A stretch of DNA of 64,000 nucleotides from JABDMH01 sp964428345 (GTDB taxonomy: Bacteria > Bacteroidota > Bacteroidia > Chitinophagales > Saprospiraceae), in the NCBI GenBank assembly GCA_964428345.1, contig CAYRYD010000024.1:21128-85127 (forward strand), read 5' to 3'. The position numbers were made by a program, and so were the translations under genes. This document shows positions 37,531 through 46,717 of the stretch, piece by piece; positions within the stretch are counted from its first letter, which is position 1; every line of letters starts with the position of its first letter. Under the pieces are notes generated by a model. That model was given only the letters and a program-made list of their open reading frames with translations, was not told the origin of the DNA and did not search any database.

Positions 37531-37575
37531 CCCAGACCTCTCTGTAAAATCACCCGTTCGGGTGATAGATCTGGG
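37531..37575 (+). promoter_or_regulatory. Stem-loop between glycosyltransferase and outer-membrane gene
   Basis: A nested inverted repeat: ATCACCC at 37549-37555 pairs with GGGTGAT at 37560-37566 around GTTC, and an outer CCCAGA at 37531-37536 pairs with TCTGGG at 37570-37575. There is no uninterrupted T run straight after it, so it may be a weak terminator or an mRNA-stability element for the gene that follows. Confidence 0.5.
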
Positions 37576-37628
37576 TTCGCTTTATCTCATTTTTGTCTTG
37601 TTCTTTTTAACGACAAATAACCAATAAG

Positions 37629-38846
37629 ATGAAACGCTACCTGATTTTATTCGGATTTTTTAGTCTGGTGACACTAATTCAAGCTCAGGAGGAATATGCC
37701 GAAGAAGAGTACTATTACGAACAGGAATATTCGGGAGAGGAGTATATGGAGGAGGCTGCCACTCTCTCGGAAGAAATCATCCGGAATTCGGAATTTGCCA
37801 TACCATCGGCTCCGGCTTTCACCTTGCTGGGCGCCACACCCGAAATGGTGACCCGGCCGGGTACCGTACAGGATTTTAAAGTTGACTGGCGGATTAAGAA
37901 TTATAATCTGGCTCCCGACCTGGCATTGGAAATGCAGCCGTTCTGGGCGCTGTATTACGATCGAAAAGGACTGGAAGAGTACCGAAACGCCACTCCGTTT
38001 ATGAAAACCTTGTCGACCCTCAGTCTCTCCATCGGCACGGCAAAAAATGACAACATCAATCATTTTGCCTATGCCTTTAAAATCAATCTGTTCCGGCAAA
38101 AGGATCCGGTTTCGGATCCGGTTCTCCTCACCGAAATGGCCCAGGAACTGGCCGAACAACAAGGACCGCTGAAAGAATACCTTAAGGACCTGAGGGCGCA
38201 GTTGGACACAGTATCCAGCAAGGAAGAGCGTCTGATGTTGAGGGAGGAAATCTTTAATACCCGGGGAGAAATGGCCTCCCTGCAACAAGCCCAGAAGGCA
38301 CGCCTGATCGAGGTGCAGGCCAACTACATGGCCGAAAACTGGAACAGCAGCGGACTGGATCTCGCCTTTGGCCGGGTTTATACGTATGCCAACGAACTGG
38401 ATACCCTCAATATTCAGAACACAGGTTATGCAGTATGGCTTAATGGGGCTTTGAAGGCCGGGCACCGGGGACTGGTTGGCGGGATTTTCCGGATTAAAAA
38501 AGTGGGTGAAAACCAGGATTTTATGACTGGTGTCAGTTATCGTTTTGGGGGAGCGAGGTTCAGCTTTTACGGCGAACTGGCTTATGAGTCCTTGCGAAAT
38601 TTTTCAGCCAGTGGATTTTCGGATGATGAGCTCTTTGCATCCAAGTACATCAAGGATCTGGACAATGGCTGGGTGATGTTTAACGAACCGATTGAGTCTA
38701 TTACGCGACTTACCCTCACTTATGGAGGTGATTTCCGGTTGAGCAATGGTATTTTGTTAAATTTTGCCTTGAGAACGAAACTGGACGAAAAAATCAAATT
38801 CAAGACCCTGATTCCGGTGGCCAATGTGACCTGTCTGATGCGATAA
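37629..38846 (+). CDS. Exported probable outer-membrane protein, acidic N terminus
   Basis: 405 aa with a signal peptide (MKRYLILFGFFSLVTLIQAQ) followed by a run rich in E and Y (about 21-45), then a globular region with a helical hairpin (about 170-240), then alternating strands with aromatic girdle residues to the C terminus ('FMTGVSYRFGGARFSFYGELAYESL', 'RLTLTYGGDFRLSNGILLNFALRT'). This suggests a small beta-barrel in the outer membrane. It follows the glycosyltransferase by about 140 bp and could be the outer-membrane partner of the polysaccharide operon. No family was recognised. Confidence 0.6.
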   Translation: MKRYLILFGFFSLVTLIQAQEEYAEEEYYYEQEYSGEEYMEEAATLSEEIIRNSEFAIPSAPAFTLLGATPEMVTRPGTVQDFKVDWRIKNYNLAPDLALEMQPFWALYYDRKGLEEYRNATPFMKTLSTLSLSIGTAKNDNINHFAYAFKINLFRQKDPVSDPVLLTEMAQELAEQQGPLKEYLKDLRAQLDTVSSKEERLMLREEIFNTRGEMASLQQAQKARLIEVQANYMAENWNSSGLDLAFGRVYTYANELDTLNIQNTGYAVWLNGALKAGHRGLVGGIFRIKKVGENQDFMTGVSYRFGGARFSFYGELAYESLRNFSASGFSDDELFASKYIKDLDNGWVMFNEPIESITRLTLTYGGDFRLSNGILLNFALRTKLDEKIKFKTLIPVANVTCLMR

Positions 38847-38949
38847 ACCAGTGATTTTTATCTCTGCGGTTGGAATAGCATTTTGCTTCCTGCAGGATAT
38901 GCGAAATGAAGGGATTTCCGTTACATTAGCCATAGAAATCCCTTTTTGA

Positions 38950-39567
38950 ATGAAAAAAATGTTGATGCTCCTGATGGCTCTTCCGGTTATGCTGAGTGCT
39001 CAGGACCGGCCGGGATTGTTCTTCCGGGAAGATTTTAAGGAAACACCGGCCGAGATACCGGTCACTCAGGATCATCTCGACAATACCAATCTGATTTTGT
39101 CGCTTTATGGTCCGGGGGCTGAAGTGATCAAGAAAAGCCACCACGATACGCCGGCTGACGACCCCTATTATATCTGGTCAGGTCTCTGCGAAGGCAATTG
39201 GGCAGTCACGCTCAAACACCGCTCCAGGCTCGTCGACCTTTCAGGACAGGCAAAGATCCGGTGGCGGTCCAAACAGTCCGGTTTTCACCGGTTGCATGTC
39301 GTATTGAAACTGGCGGATGGTACCTGGCTGGTCAGTGAGGCAGTTGATCCGCCTTCAGCAGATTGGCGCATCAAGGAGTTTAATCTCGCTGACCTCCAAT
39401 GGATGTCAATGGACATCAACACGGTCATTGAAAAAAAGGTGGTTGAAAATCCCGATCTCCGGCAAGTGGAAGAGATAGGCTGGACCGACCTGATGAGAGG
39501 TGGCGGGTCGGATGCGTGCTCCAGATTGGACTGGATTGAAGTGGATGGATATCCGGTAAACCGGTAA
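38950..39567 (+). CDS. Secreted protein of unknown function (about 205 aa)
   Basis: Signal peptide MKKMLMLLMALPVMLSA, cleaved before QDRPG. The mature protein is a likely beta-sandwich: 'FFREDFKETPAEIPVTQDHL', 'GNWAVTLKHRSRLVDLSGQAKIRWRSKQSGFHRLHVVLKLADGTWLVS', 'RLDWIEVDGYPV'. The last motif resembles the ends of carbohydrate-binding-like or DUF1080-type modules, but I do not assign a family. It ends 6 bp from the convergent DUF1501 gene. Confidence 0.65.
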   Translation: MKKMLMLLMALPVMLSAQDRPGLFFREDFKETPAEIPVTQDHLDNTNLILSLYGPGAEVIKKSHHDTPADDPYYIWSGLCEGNWAVTLKHRSRLVDLSGQAKIRWRSKQSGFHRLHVVLKLADGTWLVSEAVDPPSADWRIKEFNLADLQWMSMDINTVIEKKVVENPDLRQVEEIGWTDLMRGGGSDACSRLDWIEVDGYPVNR

Positions 39568-39573
39568 GGTCTC

Positions 39574-41073
39574 TTACGCCAGTATTTTCTTCACCACGTT
39601 TCCATGCACGTCCGTCAGCCGGTATCGCCGGCCCTGGTGTTTGAAAATCAGCCGTTCATGATCAATGCCCAGCAGATGGAGCACCGTAGCCTGAAAATCA
39701 TGGACATGCACCGGATCACTGACTATGTTGTAGCCAAATTCATCTGTTTCCCCCAGGGTCATTCCCTTTTTTACACCGCCGCCGGTCAGCCACATCGTAA
39801 AGCACCGCGGATGGTGGTCACGCCCGTAGTTGGTCGGTGTGAGCGTACCCTGCGAATAATTGGTCCTTCCGAATTCACCACCCCAGATGATCAGGGTATC
39901 TTCCAGAAGCCCTCTCTGTTTGAGATCGGCTACCAGAGCAGCGGAGGGTTGATCGGTATCCCTGCATTGAGCCTGGAGTTCTGTAGGTAAATTGAAATGC
40001 TGATCCCAGGCATTGTGATACAGTTGAATAAACCGGACACCGCGTTCCAGTAACCGGCGAGCCAGCAGGCAATTGGCTGCATATTTACCAGGGATCCTGG
40101 ACTCAGGCCCGTACATCTCATAGATATGTTCCGGTTCACCGGATATGTCCATGACCTCCGGTACTGAAGTCTGCATCCGGTAGGCCATTTCATACTGCGA
40201 AACCCGGCTTTTGATTTCCGGATCCTGGATGTCATCAAAACGCCGGGATTGCAACTCCTGCAGATAATCGAGACTGCGGCGCCGGGTTTCGGGATCGATG
40301 CCTGGCGGATTGTTCAGATACAATACCGGATCTTTGGCCGGTCTGAATTGTACACCCTGATGCAGGGAGGGTAAAAACCCACTGCCCCAGAGACGGTTAT
40401 ACAGTGGCTGAGGATCTTTTTTCCCGGTTCCCACCGAAAGCAGGACACAAAATCCCGGAAGGTTTTCATTTTCGCTGCCGAGACCGTAACTCAGCCATGA
40501 ACCAATGCTGGGCCGGCCCGGTTGCTGACTGCCGGTTTGAAAAAAAGTCAGTGCCGGATCATGGTTGATGGCCTCTGTATGCATGCTCTTAATAACACAC
40601 AACTCATCAGCGATTTCACCGGTATAGGGCAACAATTCGCTAAACCACGTTCCAGATTGACCATATTGCCGGAAGGAAAACCGGGTACCTGCCAGGGGAA
40701 ATGACCGCTGTCCTACCGTCATCCCGGTAATCCGCTGTCCCTGACGCACCGAATCGGGCAGCTCTTCGCCGTTGCGCTCAATCAGCAGGGGCTTGTAGTC
40801 AAAGAGGTCCAGCTGCGAGGGACCACCACTCTGAAACAAATAGATCACCCTTTTGACCTTGGCCGGAAAATGGACATTGCCATGGAGGATTCCCGGATCT
40901 TTCGAGACGGTCTGCAAAGTTTTTGAATAGCTTTTGGATACACCTAAAAGGGCGGAGAGCGCTACTCCTCCGATCCCCACTCCGGCACTGGTCAGAAACT
41001 GTCGCCGGTTCATGCCCAGTTTATCAGCCAACCCGGGGCTTTGGTGTTCGTTTTTCAGATCTTTAAATTTCAT
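39574..41073 (-). CDS. DUF1501 family, Tat-exported sulfatase-fold protein
   Basis: 499 aa. The N-terminal region contains a twin-arginine signal (MNRRQFLTSAGVGIGGVALS at about residues 21-40). The DUF1501 body has the alkaline-phosphatase/sulfatase-like pattern 'KRVIYLFQSGGPSQLDLFDYKP', 'TEAINHDPALTFFQTG', 'IIWGGEFGRTNYSQGT' and 'GRDHHPRCFTMWLTGGGVKKG'. Such proteins are usually encoded with a DUF1549/DUF1553 partner, and that is the case here with the gene 57 bp upstream. The pair is abundant in Planctomycetes, Verrucomicrobia and some Bacteroidota, and its reaction is unknown. Confidence 0.93.
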   Translation of the reverse strand: MKFKDLKNEHQSPGLADKLGMNRRQFLTSAGVGIGGVALSALLGVSKSYSKTLQTVSKDPGILHGNVHFPAKVKRVIYLFQSGGPSQLDLFDYKPLLIERNGEELPDSVRQGQRITGMTVGQRSFPLAGTRFSFRQYGQSGTWFSELLPYTGEIADELCVIKSMHTEAINHDPALTFFQTGSQQPGRPSIGSWLSYGLGSENENLPGFCVLLSVGTGKKDPQPLYNRLWGSGFLPSLHQGVQFRPAKDPVLYLNNPPGIDPETRRRSLDYLQELQSRRFDDIQDPEIKSRVSQYEMAYRMQTSVPEVMDISGEPEHIYEMYGPESRIPGKYAANCLLARRLLERGVRFIQLYHNAWDQHFNLPTELQAQCRDTDQPSAALVADLKQRGLLEDTLIIWGGEFGRTNYSQGTLTPTNYGRDHHPRCFTMWLTGGGVKKGMTLGETDEFGYNIVSDPVHVHDFQATVLHLLGIDHERLIFKHQGRRYRLTDVHGNVVKKILA

Positions 41074-41130
41074 AGTGATCTTTTCTCAGCTGGATGTAAA
41101 ATTCCGATTGCTCCGGTTTGATTCATGGTA

Positions 41131-44100
41131 TTAACGTCTGGTCAGTACTTCATCAAAATTCATCAGGGTGTTACAGACGATGGTCAATGCGGCCTGATCG
41201 ATGGTATTGAGCTCAGTAGGTATTCGATATTCACCAATGGCAAGTAGCTCTCCGGCTTTTTCAGGATTGACTTCATAATGTCGTCTTTCCTCCTGCCAGA
41301 GGTCTGCCAGTCTGGCCACCAGATCATCCGGAGGACGGGTAACGGTGAGAAGTCGATAGGCGAGGGTGATCTGACCTGTTAGGGTCGACTCTTCCTTCAT
41401 GACCCGGCCGGCCAATGCGCGAGCTGCTTCCACAAACTGGGTTTCGTTGAGCAAGGCCAACGCCTGTAGAGGGGTGTTGGACATCTGCCGGCGCACGGTG
41501 CAGTTGTCTCGCGTGGGGGCATCAAACACCGCCATGACCGGATGGTGGCTGGTACGTCGCCAAAACGTATAAAGACTTCTCCGGTAGAGATCGGGGCCAT
41601 GATCCTGCACATAGGTAGCCAGATCACGGGTGAACCGGGTTTTTTCTTCCCACAAACCATCCGGTTGATAGGGCTTGACGCTGGGACCGCCAATCTGGTC
41701 GGTCAACAATCCGGCTGCTTCAAGCACCTGGTCTCGCAGGATTTCTGCCGGCAACCGGAAGGAAGGCCCCCGGGCCAGTAACCGGTTGTCGGGATCTTCC
41801 TGCCTTTCTTTCAGGGGTACGATGGATGATTGTTGGTAGGTTGATGATAAAACGATAGTTTTGATCAGGGCCTTCACATCCCAGTCGGATTCCATAAAAG
41901 TGGTCGCCAGCCAATCCAGCAGCTCCGGATGACTGGGTAAATCGCCCTGGCTACCGAAATCTTCGACAGTAGTGACAATACCCCGGCCAAAAAACTGAGC
42001 CCATACCCGGTTGACGATCACCCGGGCAGTCAGCGGATTTTGCACATCAGTCAGCCATCGAGCCAGTCCCAGCCGGTTGGCGGGCAGATATTCGGGAAAT
42101 GGTAACAAAGACTCCGGGGTGCCGGCTGATACCCGTTCACCAGGAGCATCGTACTGGCCCCGGTTTAAAACATACGTCGGCCGGGGGTGGGGGAGATCCT
42201 GCATGACCATAACCCCCAGGAATTGATTTTCCAGCTCGTTTCTCAAGTAGCGGTAATACCGGAGACTATCCTGTATCGAAAGCCAGAGTTTGTCCTGGCG
42301 TTGGAGGTAGTGTCCGGCCAGTTGGTGATCCGAAAACCGGCTTTCGGCGTCATCAAAGGTCAGGGCTACCTCCGGACCGGTCAGGGCTTTGCCATAGATG
42401 TGCAACTCATCGATCAGGAAATAGCCATCGTCGATGTTTTCTTCGAGATGGATGGTTCCTCCGACGGTGAGGGAGCCATCGTGGGTGACATTTCGCTCGA
42501 GCTGATCAAAGACGATGCTACTTTGAGCCGGTTGGCCATTCAAATAGAACTGAACTCCATCAGCGCGACCGGACCCGTCATAGGCGATGGCGATATGGGC
42601 CCATTGATCCGGAGATAGTAATTCATTCATGCGGACCTCAATGAGGTTGGCTGGCAGGGAATGGGCTAACCGGAAGGCCAGCTGGCCATTGCGGATGGCA
42701 ATATCGTATCCGTTTTGCCGGGTGTATTTGTTACCCATCCGGTGCAGGATTTCCATAAACCCCGTTTCCGGATGAGCCTGCAACCAAAAACTGAACGAAA
42801 AGGGATCAGAACGACGAAAGTTGATCAGGGAGGCGGGCAGGCTCATACCATCATAGGCTCCGGCTTTCAAGGCTTTTCCCCGGATGGAAGATACCAGTTC
42901 TGCAGACCCCCTAACCGGGTAATCCTGGCGAAGCTTATCATCCTTCACCCGCTTTTGAATCCCACCTGATGTCTTCTGCTCTGAAAATCCGGCGTCGAAA
43001 TTCAGGTGGGCAGTTAAGTCCTGATGAAGTCCGGCCCTGATCGAAAGGAGATCCGGTTCCTTGCCGGGCAGGTCAGACATTAAAGATGGAAGTACCTCTG
43101 TCTTTATTTGAATAAGCCGGTCTTCCTGCTCCCGGATTTTTTGATCGAAGTAAGCCACTCTCTCAGCGATGGCATCGTCCGGGAGGTAGATTTCCGGACC
43201 GGTATTGCCATCCGGCGAACCCTGACCTTCTTCGTTGGTCTGATTGAAGAAATCAAAAAACTGAAAATATTCTTTCTGGGAGATGGGGTCGTATTTATGA
43301 TCGTGGCAGCGGGCACACTCCATAGTTAGCCCCAGAAATGCAGTAGCAGTGGTATGACTGCGATCGGCCACATACTCCACCCGGTACTCTTCCGGGATGA
43401 TACCGCCCTCAGCATTGATCCGGTGATTGCGTAAAAATGCAGTGGCCAGTTTCTGTTCGCGGGTAGGTTCCGGCAACAGGTCACCGGCGATTTGCCAGGT
43501 GATAAACTGGTCAAAAGGCATATTTTCATTGAATGCTTTGATCACCCAGTCCCGCCAGGGATACATGATCCTTGATCCGTCCTGCGAATATCCATGGGAG
43601 TCGGCATACCGCGCTACGTCCATCCAGTCCAGCGCCATCCGTTCTCCGTAGTGAGGCGACTGCAGCAGCCGGTCGACTACGTTATCCACCGCTGACCGAT
43701 CGTTGTCCTGAAGAAAGTCATCGATTTCCCGGGGGCTGGGAGGCAGACCGGTGATATCCAGGTATAAACGGCGCAGTAAGGTTTCCTTGTCAGCGGGCGT
43801 ATTGGGTTGTTTGTCAGCCTTCTCCAGAGCAGCCAGGACAAACCGGTCCAGATCGTTTTTAACCCAGGCAGGGTTTCGAACCTCCGGAAGAGGAGGCTTT
43901 ACCGGTGGAATGAAAGACCAGTGTTTCCGGTATTGGGCTCCCTGATCGATCCACTTGCCGATCAGCGCAATTTCGTATTCGGAAAGGGTCAGTCTGGAAT
44001 CCGGAGGTGGCATCTGCAATTCAGGATCCTGCGAAGTGATACGCTGATAGGCGATACTTTTATGGTGTTTGCCCGGTACAAAGGCATGCCCTCCATTTTC

Positions 44101-44349
44101 CAACACCTTTTGCAGGGCGCTTTCCTCGTGATCCAGGCGTAAATCGGCTTCCAGGGTATTCCGGTCCGGGCCATGGCATTTGAAGCAACGATCGGACAGG
44201 ATCGGTTTGATATGGAAATTGAAATCCACCACTTCGGGCAGGCCGGGTAACTGCTGATCACCCCCGAAGCCGGACTGACATCCTGAATGCAGGATCAGGA
44301 TGCCCAATGCCAGCAGCGCACAATTTCCAATGATGGATAAATGCTTCAT
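41131..44349 (-). CDS. Planctomycete-type cytochrome / DUF1549-DUF1553 lipoprotein
   Basis: 1072 aa. A lipoprotein signal peptide with cysteine at about residue 24 (ILHSGC). PSCyt1-type c-haem motif RCFKCHGPD at 54-62. DUF1549 (PSCyt2) at about 140-370, with a second CxxCH in 'MECARCHDHKYDP'. A LamG/concanavalin-like insert at about 450-660 ('DPFSFSFWLQAHPETGFMEILHRMG'). DUF1553 (PSD1) at about 750-1050 ('LARWLTDVQNPLTARVIVNRVWAQFFGRGIV', 'LNETQFVEAARALAGRV'). It is probably an outer-membrane or periplasmic redox protein acting with the DUF1501 product. The substrate is unknown. Confidence 0.93.
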   Translation of the reverse strand: MKHLSIIGNCALLALGILILHSGCQSGFGGDQQLPGLPEVVDFNFHIKPILSDRCFKCHGPDRNTLEADLRLDHEESALQKVLENGGHAFVPGKHHKSIAYQRITSQDPELQMPPPDSRLTLSEYEIALIGKWIDQGAQYRKHWSFIPPVKPPLPEVRNPAWVKNDLDRFVLAALEKADKQPNTPADKETLLRRLYLDITGLPPSPREIDDFLQDNDRSAVDNVVDRLLQSPHYGERMALDWMDVARYADSHGYSQDGSRIMYPWRDWVIKAFNENMPFDQFITWQIAGDLLPEPTREQKLATAFLRNHRINAEGGIIPEEYRVEYVADRSHTTATAFLGLTMECARCHDHKYDPISQKEYFQFFDFFNQTNEEGQGSPDGNTGPEIYLPDDAIAERVAYFDQKIREQEDRLIQIKTEVLPSLMSDLPGKEPDLLSIRAGLHQDLTAHLNFDAGFSEQKTSGGIQKRVKDDKLRQDYPVRGSAELVSSIRGKALKAGAYDGMSLPASLINFRRSDPFSFSFWLQAHPETGFMEILHRMGNKYTRQNGYDIAIRNGQLAFRLAHSLPANLIEVRMNELLSPDQWAHIAIAYDGSGRADGVQFYLNGQPAQSSIVFDQLERNVTHDGSLTVGGTIHLEENIDDGYFLIDELHIYGKALTGPEVALTFDDAESRFSDHQLAGHYLQRQDKLWLSIQDSLRYYRYLRNELENQFLGVMVMQDLPHPRPTYVLNRGQYDAPGERVSAGTPESLLPFPEYLPANRLGLARWLTDVQNPLTARVIVNRVWAQFFGRGIVTTVEDFGSQGDLPSHPELLDWLATTFMESDWDVKALIKTIVLSSTYQQSSIVPLKERQEDPDNRLLARGPSFRLPAEILRDQVLEAAGLLTDQIGGPSVKPYQPDGLWEEKTRFTRDLATYVQDHGPDLYRRSLYTFWRRTSHHPVMAVFDAPTRDNCTVRRQMSNTPLQALALLNETQFVEAARALAGRVMKEESTLTGQITLAYRLLTVTRPPDDLVARLADLWQEERRHYEVNPEKAGELLAIGEYRIPTELNTIDQAALTIVCNTLMNFDEVLTRR

Positions 44350-44631
44350 ATACCCGGTTAACGGAATTAACGGTTTTCTTAACTTACCTTATTGTGGAGG
44401 AGATCCTCAAATCACTATCAGAGCCTAAGCTAGTAAAACGCTGGTACTCAGGCAAGCATAGTGCAGGTTTCCTTTATATCACTTGTCATACTACGATTTT
44501 TCAAGGGACAGGTTATGGAAAATCAAGACATTGGACATCATTAGAATGGTATAGACTGGATCGAGGTGACAGGCTGACATTCAGGATGTGAATGCATTGA
44601 GTGCTGTTTTCAGCTGGTCGATACCCAAAAA

Positions 44632-45219
44632 ATGACGATTTTGCAGAAAAACACATTCCAAATGATGCTTAGGACTTTCATAATATTGATGCTTTTGGTT
44701 TTATTTCGGCCAGCGGTAAAGGCGCAGGATTTTCAACCACCAGATATCAGCCCGATGGACATGGCCTATTTTCCCGACAATTTTCCCCATAGCCGGAAAG
44801 GAAATGAGGAAGCCCTGATCAGGGTTATCTACAGCCGGCCCAAAATGAGCGGCCGGGATATTTTCGGGGCACTGCTCCATTATGGAGAACTATGGCGTAC
44901 CGGTGCCAACGAGAGTACGGAAATTAAATTTTACAAGGCGGTTTCGGTCAAAGGGCACCGGCTGGGATCCGGAACCTACTCGCTGTTTACCATTCCGGGG
45001 GAGAAGGAATGGGTCATCATATTCAACAGGGATGTGGATCACTGGGGGGCCTATCAATATAATCCCGACCATGACGCTCTGCGGATTTCCGTTCCTGCCC
45101 TGATGATGGACAAGTCCGTTGAACATTTTTCCATCCAATTTAAACCGGATGGAGCCCGTGGCGCCATCATGCAGATGGGGTGGGCCAAAACGCTGGTCGA
45201 GGTTCCCTTCGAGTTCTGA
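44632..45219 (+). CDS. DUF2911 family secreted protein
   Basis: 195 aa with an N-terminal signal region (FIILMLLVLFRPAVKAQ). The mature part starts 'FQPPDISPMDMAYFPDNFPHS' and contains 'LIRVIYSRPKMSGRDIFGALLHYGELWRTGANESTEIKFYKAV' and 'GTYSLFTIPGEKEWVIIFNRD', the hallmark of DUF2911, a family common in Bacteroidota with no assigned activity. ATGs at 44662 and 44665 are alternative starts. It lies upstream of the Gfo/Idh/MocA gene on the same strand. Confidence 0.9.
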   Translation: MTILQKNTFQMMLRTFIILMLLVLFRPAVKAQDFQPPDISPMDMAYFPDNFPHSRKGNEEALIRVIYSRPKMSGRDIFGALLHYGELWRTGANESTEIKFYKAVSVKGHRLGSGTYSLFTIPGEKEWVIIFNRDVDHWGAYQYNPDHDALRISVPALMMDKSVEHFSIQFKPDGARGAIMQMGWAKTLVEVPFEF

Positions 45220-45333
45220 AATCAGGTCTGCCGGGATAACTGGTGCAGCTTCATAAAATGTCTCTGAAATTATTGGTAATTTTGGGCATTGCATGCCGGA
45301 GATAAGTCCGGGTGCCATTTATATTCATTGGTT

Positions 45334-46665
45334 ATGGAAAGAGAAAAGAAAGAAAGCCGGCCCAATGCTGCCATGAAAAGAAGGACATTCCTGAAAAATT
45401 CGGGCATGCTGACCGCGGGGATATCGGTGGCTGCATTACCCATCGAAATGGCTGCCTACGCAGGTGGAGCGGAGACCATCCGGGTAGGATTGGTGGGCAG
45501 TGGCGGACGTGGAACCGGGGCGGCCGTACAAGCCATGAAAGCCAGCAGCATGGTGCAATTGGTGGCCATGGCTGATGTTTTTCAGGAGCAATTGGATAAA
45601 AGTTATCAGAATCTGTGTGCCATTCCTGAAATCAAGAGTCAGGTCAATGTGCCGAAAGAACGCCAATTCATGGGTTTTGACGGCTATCAGCAAGTGATCG
45701 AGTCCTGCGATGCGGTGATTTTAGCCACCCCTCCGGGCTTCCGGCCATTGCATTTTGAGGCGGCGGTCGAAGCCAACAAGCATGTCTTTATGGAGAAGCC
45801 ACTTTCCTGCGATGGTCCGGGCACCCGCAAGATTTTGGCAACGGGCAAACTGGCGGCTCAAAAGAATCTGAAGGTCGTGGTCGGACTGCAAAACCGGTAT
45901 GACCCGGCCTATATCCAGATGGTAGACCGTCTGAAGAAGGGAGCGATCGGAGATATCAAGTCAAGCATCTGCTATTACATGAAGGGCGAATACGCCATTG
46001 TACCCCGGTCGGCGGTCGATTCGGAGCTGGCCTTTCAGATCAGGAACTGGCATTTTTTCAACTGGCTGTGGGGAGGAGCACCGGCAGGTCTCCAGATCCA
46101 TAATACCGATATTGTCCATTGGGTAAAAGGTTCGTATCCGGTATCGGCTCAGGGTATGGGAGGGCGTTCCGTTCTGAAGGGTCCGGATACCGGTGAAGTG
46201 TTTGATCATTTTTATATTGAATATCTCTATGAAGATGGCACCAGACTACACAGCCAGATCAGCATCATCGACAATACCTGGAGAAAAAACGGAGCCTTTT
46301 TCCAGGGCACCAAAGGGCAGGCCGATGTGCGGGGAGGCATCATCAGCGACAAAGGAAAGACGATCTGGAAATTTGATGACACTAATGCCCCCAATGCCTA
46401 TCAGATCGAACAGGACCGGTTTTTTGAAGCGATCATCAATGATCAGCCGATCAACGACACCGAATTTGGTGCCAACAGTACGCTGACTGCGATCATGGGC
46501 CGGATGGCTTGTCATTCCGGTCAGTTGGTTACCTGGGACGATGCCCTGAATTCGAAAGTAGATCTGGCTCCGGATGTAATGGACTGGTCAACGACACCAC
46601 CGATCCTGCCCGATGCCAAGGGAATATATCCGGTACCGGTACCTGGCAGGACCAAGGCTTTCTAA
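45334..46665 (+). CDS. Tat-exported Gfo/Idh/MocA family oxidoreductase
   Basis: 443 aa from the ATG at 45334. The signal proper begins MKRRTFLKNSGMLTAGISVA (45373), a twin-arginine pattern. The Rossmann motif 'IRVGLVGSGGRGTGAAVQA' is followed by 'HVFMEKPLSCDGPGTRKIL', which contains the catalytic EKP, and the oxidoreductase C-terminal domain. Exported members of this family with Tat signals are typical of sugar-degrading Bacteroidota and Planctomycetes. The DUF1501/DUF1553 genes lie close by, on the opposite strand. The substrate is likely a sugar or inositol but is not assigned. Confidence 0.92.
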   Translation: MEREKKESRPNAAMKRRTFLKNSGMLTAGISVAALPIEMAAYAGGAETIRVGLVGSGGRGTGAAVQAMKASSMVQLVAMADVFQEQLDKSYQNLCAIPEIKSQVNVPKERQFMGFDGYQQVIESCDAVILATPPGFRPLHFEAAVEANKHVFMEKPLSCDGPGTRKILATGKLAAQKNLKVVVGLQNRYDPAYIQMVDRLKKGAIGDIKSSICYYMKGEYAIVPRSAVDSELAFQIRNWHFFNWLWGGAPAGLQIHNTDIVHWVKGSYPVSAQGMGGRSVLKGPDTGEVFDHFYIEYLYEDGTRLHSQISIIDNTWRKNGAFFQGTKGQADVRGGIISDKGKTIWKFDDTNAPNAYQIEQDRFFEAIINDQPINDTEFGANSTLTAIMGRMACHSGQLVTWDDALNSKVDLAPDVMDWSTTPPILPDAKGIYPVPVPGRTKAF

Positions 46666-46717
46666 GACTTTGGCTTAGTCCGGGAAGATGGTAAGTGAAG
46701 GGTCCATTGAATAAACC

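Noticed and set aside
44394..44591. Plus-strand 65-codon frame between DUF1553 and DUF2911 genes
   Set aside because: Starts at a non-ATG codon, has no signal peptide, domain or conserved pattern; possibly a decayed fragment but not supported.
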